Source of the DNA: Serinus canaria
Lineage: Eukaryota; Chordata; Aves; Passeriformes; Fringillidae
Assembly: GCF_022539315.1 (NCBI RefSeq)
Contig: NC_066337.1
Coordinates: 1-64,000 of the forward strand
DNA length: 64,000 nt
Reading direction: 5' to 3'
Part shown: positions 37,490 through 48,157 of the stretch, piece by piece
Layout: every line of letters begins with the position of its first letter
Position numbering within the stretch: the first letter of the stretch is position 1
Made by a program: the position numbers and the translations under genes
The notes under the pieces: model-generated
What the model was told of the DNA's origin: nothing
Seen by the model: the letters and a program-made list of their open reading frames with translations, nothing else
Databases searched by the model: none

Positions 37490-37760
37490 GCTGTGTGACA
37501 TCACAGAGTGGACTGTGATATCCCTGGGCAGCTATATGACATCATAAAGTGAGCTGTGTCCTCACAGAGTGAGCTGTGACCTAAAAGAATGTCTGCATGA
37601 CATCACAGGGCACCTGCATGACATCACAGAACAGACTTTAACATCATAGAGAAAGGTGTGGCATCACAGAGGGGTTGTGTAACATCACAGGGTGCATTGT
37701 GACATCACAGAATGGTGCACAGGGCTTCTTACCTCACACAGGGGTGCTGTGTGAGGTCAC
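37490..37760. repeat. Minisatellite, tgtgacatcacaga-type
   Basis: About a dozen degenerate units containing TGACATCACAG, roughly 20-30 bases each. The TGACATCA core looks like a CRE/AP-1-type site, but a regulatory role is not supported. Confidence 0.8.
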
Positions 37761-37902
37761 TGGGTAGATTAATGTCGTGGTTTAAAAAATAGGTGTCTGG
37801 CCAGGAAGATGGCAACTTTCCTAGAATGGAAAGATGACCCCCTCCCCCCCATTCTCAATTATCACTTGGTAATTGCAAAAATATGGGAAAAGGAATAACA
37901 AT

Positions 37903-37904
<2 letters not shown>

Positions 37905-37950
<46 letters not shown>

Positions 37951-38000
37951 GTATATCTATATATGTATATGTATATATATATATACACACATACAAAACA
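37905..38000. repeat. (TA)n / (TATG)n microsatellite
   Basis: A run of TA, then TATG and TATA repeats, ending in a short CA tract. Confidence 0.95.
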
Positions 38001-38716
38001 GAACAGATTCCCAGGAGTTCCCTACCTGTCAGGCTCCCCTTCCCCCTTGGGTGTAGTTCTGGCCACACCCCACAGGAGGCACTGGTGGCCCAGGCGCAGC
38101 TGGGCAGGTGCTGTCTTGTAGCCAGCAGGGGGCACTCTGGTACTGGGGTGGGGCCTTCCCAGTCAGTGATGGCGCAGACGGGAACTGGTGGGGATGGCCC
38201 CAGCCCCAGGCAGCACTGCACAAGCTGGTTCCAAGCTCCCAGGCAGCAGAGAGTGGGGAGCAGGGGAGCAGGGAGACTTTGGTGGCAGTGCTGAAAACCT
38301 CAGGGCAGCAATACCCTGGGCAGCCATGCTCACTCTGCCACCCGCACTGCCACTCCTTGATCCTGAATGGAAGGGGCAGCCTTGGCTCCACTCCAGCAGG
38401 GTCCTGGCCATGCTCACACCTCTGGTGATATCCTTCAAGCTAGCTGCAGGAGGCTCAAATGACCATCGGATACCCCATCACCATGAGCCACCCCCAAAGA
38501 CAGGATTGGGACAGATAAGATTTGGCATTGGATCCATTGGGATTTGAACTTGGATCTGTTGGAATTTTGTGTTGAACCAATGGGATTTGGGGCAAAAAAA
38601 GGCAAAACCTGAGTGAGGGAAGAAAGCTCCTCCTAGTTATTCGTCCACCCACCCCCCAACCAGAGGCATTTATTGATGGTTCCTGGAAATTCCTGGAGGT
38701 TCCCAGAGATTCCCAG

Positions 38717-39050
38717 CTACTCCAGAGATGTGTCCAGCACTGGCCAGAAGTTCTCGTTGCTTGCCCTCATTGTCTTCAGCCTCACAGGGCTGGGCAGGGG
38801 CTCCTTGGGGTCAGGATCCTCAGGAATGCTGGAGCCAGAGCTGGATGCCGACAGCACTGAAATCACTGGTGTTTGGAAGCTCCAGGGATCCTGAAGATGG
38901 ATCTGTTTCGATTTCTCCTTCTTCTTCACCTCTTCCCTGTCTCCGTCTCCTCTTCCTCCTCTGGAGCATGGAGTTTTTGCTGTGCACATCTGGTGCCGAT
39001 GCCCAGAGTGGTCCCGGCGCTGTCTGGCTTTTGGAATCTCGCGATGATCC
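38717..39050 (-). CDS. CCDC81-like exon 7 (terminal)
   Basis: Acceptor TCCTTCCAG at 39052-39051. It joins exon 6 in frame as RDHREIPKARQRRDH and ends with ENFWPVLDTSLE and a TAG at 38717-38719. It is basic in its first half and proline/serine-rich at the end. No domain recognised. Confidence 0.7.
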
Positions 39051-42000
39051 CTGGAAGGATCCAATAAGAAAGGTCATCCTGAGCTGGAAGACACCATCTT
39101 GTCTCTGAACCTACAGCCTCACCTGTCTGAGGACTTTTCCAACTTCTTCTTCCTCCCTTCGGTTTCTGACTTTTCTGACTTTTCTGACTTTTCTGACTTT
39201 TTTGACTTTTCTGACTTTTCTGACTTTTCCACCCTTTTCAACTTTTCTGATTTTTCTGACTTTTCCGACCTTTTCAACTTTTCTGATTTTTCTGACTTTT
39301 CTGACCTTTTCAACTTTTCTGATTTTTCTGACTTCTCCAGCTTTTCTGACTTTTTTGACTTTTCCGACTTTTCTGACTTTTCCGGCTTTTCCTTCATCCC
39401 TTTGGATTCAGACTTTTCCAACTTCTTTTTTCCCAATTCAGTTTCTGACATTCCTGATTTCTCCTTCCACCCCAATTCAGTTTCTGACTTCTTTTTCTCC
39501 AATTCAGATTCTGTCTTTCCCAACTTTTCCTTCCTCCACAGTTCAGTTTCTGACTTTCCCAATTTTTTCTTCCTGTCCAGTTCAGTTTCTGACTTCTTTT
39601 TTCCCAGTTTGGTTTCCGACTTTCTTGACTTTTTCTCCTTCTCCCCCAACTCTGTTCCTGACTTCCTCTCCTTCTCCTTCCTCTCCTGGGTTTTCTGGTT
39701 TTCTGGAATGTCTTCCTCAGGTTGTTCCTCTGCTCCTGACATTCCAGAAGCTGCCTCTGGAACTGAGAAGGAGAAGTCAAGTCAGAGGTCACATCACTTG
39801 TCCCATTTCTTCTCTTTTCCCCCACATTTCTTCCCCTTTTTTACCCCACATATCTTCCTTTTTCTCCCATATTTCTCTCTTCTTTTGCCATTCCTTTTCT
39901 CTCCCCCCTCTCCTTTCCTATTTTTTATCAATTTCTTTGCTTTTACCCCATTTCTTTGCCTTTTCACTCTCATTCCCACTTTGCCCTTTACCCCATTTTC
40001 CCCCATGTTCCTTAATTTTCCCCAATTTCTTTTCTTTCTACTATTTATTTGCTGTATTATCCCCAAAAATTCCCATTTCCCTTTTTTTTTTTTTTGCTGT
40101 TTTCCCTCTTTTCTTTGGTTTTCCTCCAGTTTCTTTCCTTTCCCTCCACTTACTTTCTTTATTATCCCAATTAGTTTTCATTTCCCTATTTTTTGCTATT
40201 TGCCCCCTTTCCTTGATTTTCCTCAATTTTTTTCTTTATTATTCCCAAAAATTCCCATTTCCCTCACTTTTTGCTATTTTTCACCTTTCCTTGATTTTTT
40301 CCATATTTCTTTCCTTTCCCCATATTTCTTTATTTTCCCAATTAATTCCCACTTTCTCAGTTTTTTTCCTATTCCACCTTTTTTCTTTTTTCCCCATTTC
40401 TTTGCATTTTACCCCATTTTAAAAAATGTTTACCTTTTCTGTCTCTCCCTATCTTCCTGTCTTTCCCTTCTTTCCTGATATGTGGCCCCAATTCCCCCCT
40501 GGGACATGGGATCTCCTTGGGGAGGCTCTGGAGGCTCTGGAGCAGCAGTGCCCTTGGAATTGGTGCCTGGACCATTTCCCTCTCAAACCTGGATGGGAAA
40601 TACCATGATCACCCCAGAACCACCCTGAAATCACCAGAGTTTTCCCCAAATCGACAATATTTCCCCCTTAATTCACCACATATTCTTTAATCCGCCTTGT
40701 TTTTTCAAAATCCACCATAGTTTTCCCCAAATCCACACCATTTTTCCCAAATCCACCATTTTCCCCAAAATCCATTTTCCCCCAAATCCACCACATTTTT
40801 CAGAAATCCACCATAGTTTTCCCCAAAATCCACTGCATCTTCCCAAAATTCACCTTGGTTTTCCCCAAATCCACCATATTTTTTCCCAAATACTGCATTA
40901 TCATCAAATCCACCATAGTTTTTCCAAATTCATCATATTTTTCCCAAATCCACCTTTTATTCTTCTCCAAATCAAACACATTTTCCTTAATATAGTTTGG
41001 TTTTCCCCAAATCCACTGTTTCCCTAAATCTACCCTGGTTTTTCCCAAATATGTGTTTTTCCCAATTCTACCACATTTTCCTGAATTCACCTGGGTTTTT
41101 TTCCACAATCCACTGCATTTTCCCAAACCCACCATGACTTTCCCCAATCCATCTTTTTTCCCCAAATCCCTTCTTTTCCTCCAAATTTACCCCATTTTCT
41201 AAATTCCACTATGGTTTTCTCCAAATCCTCCTTACATTCCCCCAAACCCACCATATTTCCCCCAAATTCCCCATTTCCTTGCAATCCCCCACCTTTTCCC
41301 AAAATTCACCATCCCCCAGACCCTCCCAAGGCAGAATTCCAGGCCCTCTAAATCCAAGGAATCCTGGAGTGGGTAGGACCCTGTTCCAGTCCCATCCCAG
41401 AGCCCTTGGATTGCCCCTGCACGCACTCAGGGAAGATGATGACAGAGCCAAATGAGGTCAGAGCAGCCACGGGGATTCCCTGAGGCACCACCGTGTCCAG
41501 GACCTCCTGGATCTGCAGTGGAAGAGAACAAGGATGGATTTTCTTCATGGGGATGAGGAACTCAACGTTAGAAGACTCCAAAGATAGTGGGACCTTCTCA
41601 TGGATGAGAAGCTTGGCGTTAGAGGAGCGCCAAGATGGCCAGAGCTTCCTATCATTGATGAGAAGGTCAGTGATAGAAGACCTCAAAGATGAGGAAGGCA
41701 GCATTGTAGGAGGCCAGAGAGAACCCCAAAGATCTCAAACATGACTAAGGGACTCAGAGATCCCAAAGATGGTGGAAGCTCCTCAATGTGAATGAGGAAC
41801 TCAACATTGAAGGAGACCAAAGATGCTGGGACCTTCTCCCCATGGATGAAGTAATTTTAAAGGATCACCCCACTCCCCTGCCTCCATCCCCTCAACCCCC
41901 TCACCTTGAAGATCCCCTTTTCCAAGTTCTTCTTCCCAGACACTGCCTCCAGGAAGCTGTGGTAGAACCTCATCTGGACCTTACGCCTCTCTACCAGAAG

Positions 42001-44168
42001 GACTCCAATATCTCTCAGGACCAGGGCCACGTCCTCACCCATCCCCAAGCACCGTGACAGGAGGGACATGGTGGCCTGGAGGGCACCCTCCACCTTGCGC
42101 CGAGGCAGTCCCAGCACTGCTGCCACTGCAAAAGTCTGGAGTGGATCCAGGTTCCCTGGGAGGGCATGGAAAATGGGGGGATTTAGGGTATCCTTGGCAG
42201 GTCGGGGGGGGGGATTCTCAAGGTTTTATGGGGTCTCCTTGTGGTTATTGGGGTCCTCTCATGGTTTTTTGAAATTTGTTATGGTGTTTTGGGGTCTTCT
42301 CAGGGTGATTTGAGGTCTTGTGGATAGTTTGGTTTTTGTTTTTTTTTTTGTCTCCTTGTGGATTTTGGTGTCATCTTGTAGTTTTATGGGATTTTCTCAT
42401 GGTTTTTTTTGAGTGCCTACATGATTTTTTGAGGCTTTTTGGGTGGCTCCTTAGGGGTTTTGGAGCCTTCTCATGTTTTTTGGGGGGGGTATTTCTCATA
42501 GGTTTTTGAGGTTTTCTCATGTTTCTGTGGCGTCATCTCATGGTTTTTTGGTCCTCTCTTAATTTTGTAGGGTCTTCTCATATGTTTTGGGGGCTTCTCA
42601 TGGTTTTATGGAGTGTCCCTGTACTTTTGGGTGTCTCCTCATTGATTTTTGGGGTCCTCCTTTATTTATATGCTTTTTTGGAGGTGTCCTCATGCCTTTT
42701 GGGGTCTTCTGTTTTTTCAGGTGTTCACATGTGTGTCAGAGTCACCTGATGGTATTTTGGGGTCTACTTGTGCTTTTTGGGTCTTCATGTGTTTTTTTAG
42801 GATTTCCTCGTGATTTTGAGGGGGGTTCTCTCTCTCTCTTTTTTCTTTTTTTTTTTTTTTTTTTTTTTTTTGGTTTTTGTTTTTTTGTGGTCTTACCATG
42901 CATTTTTGGGGTCTCCACAAGATTTTGGGGGTCTCCTCATGGGTTTTAGGGGTTCTTCTCATGATTTTTTGGGTTCTTTTTGTGTGTTTTGGGGTCTTCC
43001 TGTGTTTTTTGGGTGTCTTCTCATGAGATTTTTTTATTAGATCTTCTCATGGTCTTATAAGGTATCCCTGTCCTTTGGGGGGGTTTCCTCATTGTTTTAT
43101 GGGATCTCCTTGTCATTTTGGGGTCTTCCTATGTTTTTTTCAGGTCTCATGGTTTTTTGGGGTCTTGTCACATGCTTTTATGAGGTCTCTGTAAAGTATT
43201 TTCAGGTCTTCTCATGGTTTTCTGGAGTATCCTTTTGTTTTTGTGGGTCTCCTCAGGGTCGTTTAGGGTCTTCTCATTGTTTTATGGGTTCTTCTCATTC
43301 TTTTTTGGGGTTTTCCCATAGGTTTATGGGTTTCCCTTTTTTGAGGAGAAAGTTCTTGTCATGTGCTTTTTTGGGGTCTTTAATGTATTTTTGGTTCTCC
43401 TCCCAGATTTTTGGGGGCTCCTTGTGATTTTTGGGTTCTTCTCATGGGGCTTTAGGTTCTCCTCACATCTTTTTGGCTTCTTCACACATCTTTCAACTCC
43501 TCATTTTCCACCCCGTCCCTCAACCCTTCCCTTCCATCCGTGTCCACCTCAGAATCCCCATGGTCCTACCAGGAGAGAATTCCCAGTCATCCATCAAATT
43601 GTGGCTCTGGACCAAATTCCTGGCCAGGCAAAAAATCGGCCTCCGTGTTGTCACCTCTGTGTCACCAACCTGCGCCCGCCAGGGCACCACATGCAGGGCA
43701 CCAAGGGTTGGGATCCGCACCCCCTGCAACCGGAATTTTGGGGATTTTGGGATCTGCTTTCCCCCAGAAGTAGAATTTTTTGGATTTTGAAGTTGAAGTC
43801 TGGGATTTTGGGATCTGCATCCCCCTCTAAGAGGATCTGAATTTTGGGATCTGAACCCTCTGGAAGAGGAATTTTGGGATTTTGGCATGAATCAGAGGTG
43901 ACCTCAACCCCCAGGAGGGAACATGACAGGGGAATTGGGGTGACCTTGTTCCGTAGCAGGAGGTGTTCCAGGATGAAGTCAGCCACTGCATCCCAGATTT
44001 TCTTCCACTCTGGGAATTGAGTAGAACTGAGTCAGGATCCTGACAGGTCCTGACATTTCCGGGGGTCCAGGGGCTGCTGGTACCTTCAGAGGTGGTGGCT
44101 GAAGCCACTTCTGTCCTCCCCCAGAGTTCCACCTTAGTCCTTCTGGCAGTAGGAGGGTGGGAGCTCAT
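38717..44168 (-). CDS. CCDC81-like: CCDC81-like HU-domain protein gene, seven predicted coding exons
   Basis: The exon pieces resemble vertebrate CCDC81, a coiled-coil protein linked to centrosomes and cilia that begins with two divergent HU (bacterial DNA-binding fold) domains. I predict seven coding exons on the minus strand, each with AG/GT borders: 44168-44084, 44009-43945, 43723-43570, 42125-41905, 41512-41380, 39756-39123 and 39050-38717. Phases agree at every junction, giving 1626 bases, or 541 codons plus a stop, without interruption. The first HU domain spans exons 2-4 (IWDAVADFILEHL, RIPTLGALHV, FCLARNLV, RKVEGALQATMSLLSRCLG). Exon 5 starts the second. The donor of exon 5 (CAGG|GTCCTA) is weak and was chosen for phase. 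The tail differs from ordinary CCDC81: exon 6 is a long Lys/Ser/Glu repeat. Expression is unknown; it could be a lineage-specific paralogue or a recent pseudogene. Confidence 0.75.
39123..39756 (-). CDS. CCDC81-like exon 6, Lys/Ser/Glu repeat tail
   Basis: 634 bases between acceptor AGTTCCAG and donor GACAG|GTGAGG. After a short acidic start the protein is almost only K, S, E, T and L, with KSETEL-type units and then a run of EKSEKSEK made by a 9-base DNA repeat (39170-39400). The frame is open throughout. Such a tail would be a charged helix or disordered. Tandem DNA repeats imply length polymorphism. The opposite strand is also open (poly Ser-Asp-Phe), an artefact of the repeat. Confidence 0.7.
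39160..39410. repeat. 9-bp coding microsatellite within exon 6
   Basis: Tandem copies of ttttctgac on the plus strand (gtcagaaaa on the minus), grouped in higher-order blocks of about 60 bases that include caacttttctgattttt. Being a multiple of three, copy-number change keeps the frame. Confidence 0.92.
39780..40440. repeat. Pyrimidine-rich low-complexity intron tract
   Basis: C/T-rich plus strand with repeated cccatttct and ttttcccc words, lying in intron 5 of the CCDC81-like gene. It gives very long spurious plus-strand frames (up to 459 codons) of Phe, Leu, Ser and Pro. Confidence 0.85.
40630..41310. repeat. Intronic minisatellite, ccaccatnttttccccaaat-type
   Basis: Degenerate tandem units of about 20-30 bases built around TTTTCCCCAAATCCACCA, in intron 5 of the CCDC81-like gene. 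Confidence 0.85.
41380..41512 (-). CDS. CCDC81-like exon 5, 3' border uncertain
   Basis: The acceptor CCACTGCAG is good, and the frame IQEVLDTVVPQGIPVAALTS continues the second HU-like region. Several GT dinucleotides follow. Only the one at 41379 gives the phase needed by exon 6, yet it is a poor donor (CAGG|GTCCTA). A small missed exon is an alternative. Confidence 0.6.
41905..42125 (-). CDS. CCDC81-like exon 4
   Basis: 221 bases between acceptor CTTTTGCAG and donor AAG|GTGAGG. It encodes RRKVEGALQATMSLLSRCLG, then VALVLRDIGVLLVE and the end of HU domain 1 with the linker to HU domain 2. It ends in phase 0. Confidence 0.85.
42190..43490. repeat. Intronic minisatellite, ttttggggtcttctcatg-type
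   Basis: About 1.3 kb of degenerate units of 25-35 bases with the words TTTTTGGGGTC and CTCATGG. It fills intron 3 of the CCDC81-like gene. It is G/T-rich on the plus strand, with an A/T homopolymer near 42840-42870. Confidence 0.88.
43570..43723 (-). CDS. CCDC81-like exon 3
   Basis: 154 bases between acceptor GGTTGCAG and donor CTG|GTAGGA. It encodes the beta-strand part of HU domain 1: GVRIPTLGALHVVP, then RRPIFCLARNLVQSHNLMD. This is the most CCDC81-like stretch of the window. It ends in phase 1. Confidence 0.85.
43945..44009 (-). CDS. CCDC81-like exon 2
   Basis: 65 bases between acceptor TTCCCAG and donor AAG|GTCACC, encoding WKKIWDAVADFILEHLLLRN, the first helix of HU domain 1 in CCDC81-type proteins. 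It ends in phase 0. Confidence 0.8.
44084..44168 (-). CDS. CCDC81-like exon 1 (coding part)
   Basis: Starts MSSHPPTARRTK at 44168 and runs 85 bases to a donor GAAG|GTACCA. It carries the short N-terminal leader before the first HU domain. It ends in phase 1 and joins exon 2 in frame. Upstream promoter and untranslated exons were not identified. Confidence 0.65.
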
Positions 44169-44319
44169 TCTGCACTCCCTCAGGATTTGGGATCAGAATG
44201 TAGGATCTGGATGTGGTGCCTAGGATGTCCCACCACCAGACTAGCTCCCGCTGTGTCCCTCAGGATGCTTGGTGATGCTGCTGATGGCACTGTGACTTTG
44301 GTGGGGCCTCTGTGACATT

Positions 44320-44730
44320 GTGATGACACTGTGGGAACAGGGCTGGGGATACAGGGCTTGGACAGGGAGGAGGGATGGAATATGGAATGGGGGACATGGA
44401 GGGTGTGGGACCACTGTGATGGAACGTGGAATTGAGGACATTGGATGGGGGATGTGGGGGATGTGAGATGGAACACATGGAATGGGCACAGGAGGGATAT
44501 GGGGGATGGGGGATGGAGGACATGGAAGGGGGGGATGTGGGATGGGGGGCAGGAGGGACAGGGAAGATGGGACATAGAATGAGGCCACAGGATGGGGACA
44601 TGGAATGGGGAATATGGGGGATATATGGGGAAATGGGATGAGAGACATGGGGGTTGTGGGGGATGGGGGACATGAAGTGGGGACTTAGAGAATGTTGGGG
44701 GGTCACAGAATTGGGGACAAAGGAGACATG
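44320..44730. repeat. Minisatellite, ggggacatggaatg-type
   Basis: Degenerate units around GGGGGACATGGAATGGG just 5' of the CCDC81-like start codon. It is purine-rich on the plus strand and makes false proline/serine/histidine frames on the minus strand. Confidence 0.9.
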
Positions 44731-44799
44731 GGGAACATAGTCTTCAGGTGTTCAAAGGCATTACGATAAGCAGACACAATGACAAAGCAATTTTTGAGG

Positions 44800-45898
44800 C
44801 ATTTTTCTTATTATCAGGTCCTTACACCTGGTCAATGCCCAAATCCCGAGACAGGGATCGCAGTTGCTTGGCTTCACTACCATCCAGTTCCACACTGGAG
44901 TCTCGATATCCCAGCAGAGAGCAGCAGGGTCACCAGGAGCTCTCCCAGCTGGCAGCTGAAATCTTTTCACACATCTCACAGCTCACCTGAGGACAAGGAT
45001 CAGGTGATTGTCTTTGGTCCTAACTTTTCCTCCTGTTGTGAGGACCCTGCTTCCTCTTCCTCCCTCACTAAGAGATTGGTGCTGATTTGGTCCTGGATTT
45101 CTTCTGTACAGCAGCAACTGCTCCCAGCAGGGGCTGTTCCCCAGGTTCAGGAGTGCCCACACTGCCTGTTGCTGTGCTTTCATCCTCCTCCCCCTGAGGG
45201 TGCTGTCCAGTGACCAGCAGTGTCCTGGAAAGAGTAGCCAGGGCCCTTCATGTTCCATCACTTTGTACCTCTCTGGAGCTGCTGCAGTATTCTTCCTTCA
45301 CATATTTTATCACTTTAAAAGGGTCCTGTAGCTGTTCAGGGGTGAACTTCTAAACCACTGAAGGAGAGGAGTCCTCCAAATACTGGGCCATTTGCTCCCA
45401 CATTCCACGCCACTCATGACTATCCACTCTTGGGACAGATCTCTGAATGACCTTCCTAGAAACCTCTGTTCTGACTCTAAACATGGTGTGGAGCATACTG
45501 GGGAGAGCTGGCAGACTCAGCAACAAGAACAGGCTTTCCTTAACACCCAAAGGGAATTAAAACTTCTCAAAAGCCATTGAAACAGGCCTGAAGGAGGAAA
45601 AGGGAGTGAAAGGCAAGGGAAAATCATCCTCTCCCATTCCCCCCACAGGCCGGGCATGATTATTAATGGAGTCCCAGAGATAGCACCTAAGGCAAGGGCA
45701 GGAAAGCAGCACTAAATACACATCCCGAATGACCCTCACTGCCCTTGATGTTCTCACATCATAAACTGATATCCCACAGTACATCAACAAAGCAATCCTG
45801 ATCCCTCTCCCTGCTCTGAAAAAGATCCCTGAGAGAAGCACAGACAGGAATATGTACATGGTGAGCTCCCACACCCACATGAGCAGACCAAACAGCAT
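44800..45898 (-). pseudogene. Coding-like relic upstream of the CCDC81-like gene
   Basis: Three minus-strand pieces look protein-coding. A 113-codon frame (45898-45557) has two hydrophobic stretches (VWELTMYIFLSVLLSGIFF and IRIALLMYCGISVY), as in a membrane protein. A piece near 45420-45250 reads WRGMWEQMAQYLEDSSPSVV and, after a stop, QLQDPFKVIKYVKEEYC. A piece near 44900-44830 reads VELDGSEAKQLRSLSRDLG just before a gtgtaa donor-like end. They may be exons of one decayed gene, since at least one stop interrupts the middle piece. I do not recognise the family. Confidence 0.35.
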
Positions 45899-46315
45899 TG
45901 TGCCCAGTGGCTCTGTCCCTAATACAGCAAATGCTCAGATCAAATTTATTCCCAACCTGCTGAGGGCAGATCTGTTTTTATCCAACTAGTTTTGTCCCAC
46001 AATGGCCACTGGAAAGGGCTTCCCTACATCCACACAACCCCTTTCCAACCACATCCTGCTCTAACTTCCCATTTGCTCTTCTTCTTTCAGTGTTCACATG
46101 TTGATTGTGACACCACTTCTGCTAAAGGAGCCTGGTTGGGCCGCATAACCTGGGGACAAGATATTAATCACACAACTGCTCATCCCAGCAGAGACAAGCC
46201 AGAGACAGAGGAAAGGGGAGAGTCAGGTCAGGGACAAGGCTGCAATGGTGACGGCTGTGAGGTCACTGCCACTGCAGCCTGGCTGGCCCTCAGCAGACAT
46301 TCTCACCAGGAAGGT
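45899..46315. other. Intergenic DNA, nothing recognised
   Basis: A 130-codon plus-strand frame (45992-46384) has no known motif. No supported feature. Confidence 0.4.
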
Positions 46316-46690
46316 GTTGTGAGGTCATGTTGGAATGTTGGGGGACACAAGACAGATGATGGACTTTGGACCTGGTTAACATAAGAGATTTGATAACAGG
46401 ATGCCTTGGCAAAAGCAAACAGAACTTTGAAAATTAGACCTAGATTGCAAGAAGATTCAATCAAATGGGTTTACAGCAAAAAGAAAATCCCATTAAACTC
46501 TGCAAGCAAGAGATGTTGTATTTGCTTAAGTTTTTGTATGTGATTTTAACCTAATCATTGTAGTACACGTTACTAGTCTCCCTGAAATATACATAAGTGT
46601 TTGCATCCCACAATAAAATTGGATTCTGCTCACCAAGTCAGTCTCCCCATCTCTCTCCATCACCGACAAGGTCACCCAGCACATCAGAGA
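46316..46690 (+). mobile_element. LTR-like fragment with polyadenylation signal
   Basis: A short AT-richer block with AATAAA at 46612-46617, followed by a U5-like CT-rich stretch. The layout suggests the 3' half of an LTR. No ends or target duplication were found. Confidence 0.35.
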
Positions 46691-47640
46691 ATCCACACAA
46701 CAGGAATTCTGTCATAAGGGAGATGAAGGAGTGAGGCAGGAGGGAGAGACCTCTCCTGGGCTCTGATTCTGGGGGTACCTCTCTTACACAACCCAAACAG
46801 TGCTGGCACACAGGGAGCCCATCCAGGCTTATGGGGACCCTGCTCTGCACCAGCCTTGTCACTGGGGAAAAATCCTTCCTCATCTCCAGGCTGAACACCT
46901 TCTGTTTCACCCAACAACCCTTGTATTTCATCTTTCTCACATGCTCCAGCAAAGCTTTCACTTCCTAAATACAACAAAGTCACCATATCTCAATTTCCCC
47001 TTTACAAAGTGTCCTTGCTGTCACTTCCTGGCAGTAACTTCATGGTCCCTGTCAGAGTCAGCTCTGTCCTCGCATTGCCCCAGCTCTGCTGCCCCAGAAC
47101 TGCTGGATCAGGAAGGGCAGAGCCATGGCGGGGGGGAAATGCACAGGAACTCCTCCTGGGAGGGACCATGGGTGGTTTCCAGGCCAACCCAAAACACTGT
47201 CAGTGGAGAAAGGGACACAGGGATGGGCTGGTTTTGTGCTCTGCCATGGCAGAATGACATGCAGAGCTGCAGAGACACCTAGACCATGTGGATCCCTGCA
47301 GGAGCTGATCTCACACAGTGGCTCCCAGGCATTTGCTGCTTGCAAATGGTTGCTCTGGTTTGATGTTCCCTGGTGGTTACACCCAGCCCCCCACACACCA
47401 CTGTGCACACCAGTGCTTTGTGCACACACACCAGTCTCACCAGTGCCTGGGCCCCCAAAGGACACAAGACCTGATGATTTGTGGTCCTCACTCCAGTATC
47501 TGGAATTTGGACATCCCTCTGTACCCAGTGCAGAGAGAGTTGTCTTGTCTCAGAAAGTTCTTGGCAATGGAGGGTTTAGGAAAATGCCACAGGCTATGGG
47601 GATCCGCTGATAGGCACTGCCAAAGCAGTGTCCTGGCCAG
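46691..47640. other. GC-moderate intergenic DNA, nothing recognised
   Basis: Several overlapping open frames of 100-160 codons on both strands without motif support. The block 46730-46930 vaguely resembles antisense CR1, but too weakly to call. Confidence 0.4.
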
Positions 47641-47647
47641 CAAACAC

Positions 47648-48157
47648 TGTTGTCAGGAAAAATGAATCCACAAACATCAGAGGTTTATGTCCAAAAAAGA
47701 GACAGAGGAGTCCTTTTACTTTATTCCAATAAAGGGAGAGGCCATGGGGCATTCCCCTAGGGTCTCTCCAATTTTTGGAGGATGCAGCTTCCTTTTTATC
47801 CTAATTTCCCACCCGCATTTCCCTTCTCTCTTTCCCCATTGGCTGAGGTACTTGAGAGGTTCAGACTTCCTGATACACGATACTGACGTTTCCATGTAAT
47901 GTATAACCCTCCCTTTTAATTTTTAATTCTTATTGAATTTATGGGTTTTCCCCATTGTTTCTTTCATCTTTCAATGTCCAATTTCATTTATCAGCAAACC
48001 TACAGTTTATTTGTAAAAGCAAATATCTTTTTCCATTCATCAATCAGTGGAATCCTTCCCATTGTTTCTTTTATCTCTCAGTGCTAATTTTATCTGCCAA
48101 CAGACCCACAGCTTGTTTGTAAAGACAAATCTGTCATTCCTCTCAGTATAAACCCTG
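47648..48157 (-). mobile_element. Solo LTR candidate, minus orientation
   Basis: The plus strand starts TGTTGTCAGG at 47648. On the minus strand there is a CCAAT word near 47840, a GATAAAAAGG box near 47800 and AATAAA at 47725-47720, in promoter-to-polyA order. A possible duplication aacac/aacat flanks 47648-48157, but the far edge is uncertain. Confidence 0.5.

Noticed and set aside
37490..37760. Cluster of CRE/AP-1-like TGACATCA words as an enhancer
   Set aside because: The words are part of a degenerate tandem repeat; no independent support for regulation.
39099..40478. 459-codon and 406-codon plus-strand frames rich in Phe, Ser, Asp and Leu
   Set aside because: They arise from the 9-bp repeat of exon 6 and from a C/T-rich intron; no splice or domain support.
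42190..43490. Possible CRISPR-like array of regular repeats
   Set aside because: Units are degenerate, contiguous and without unique spacers, inside an intron of a vertebrate-type gene.
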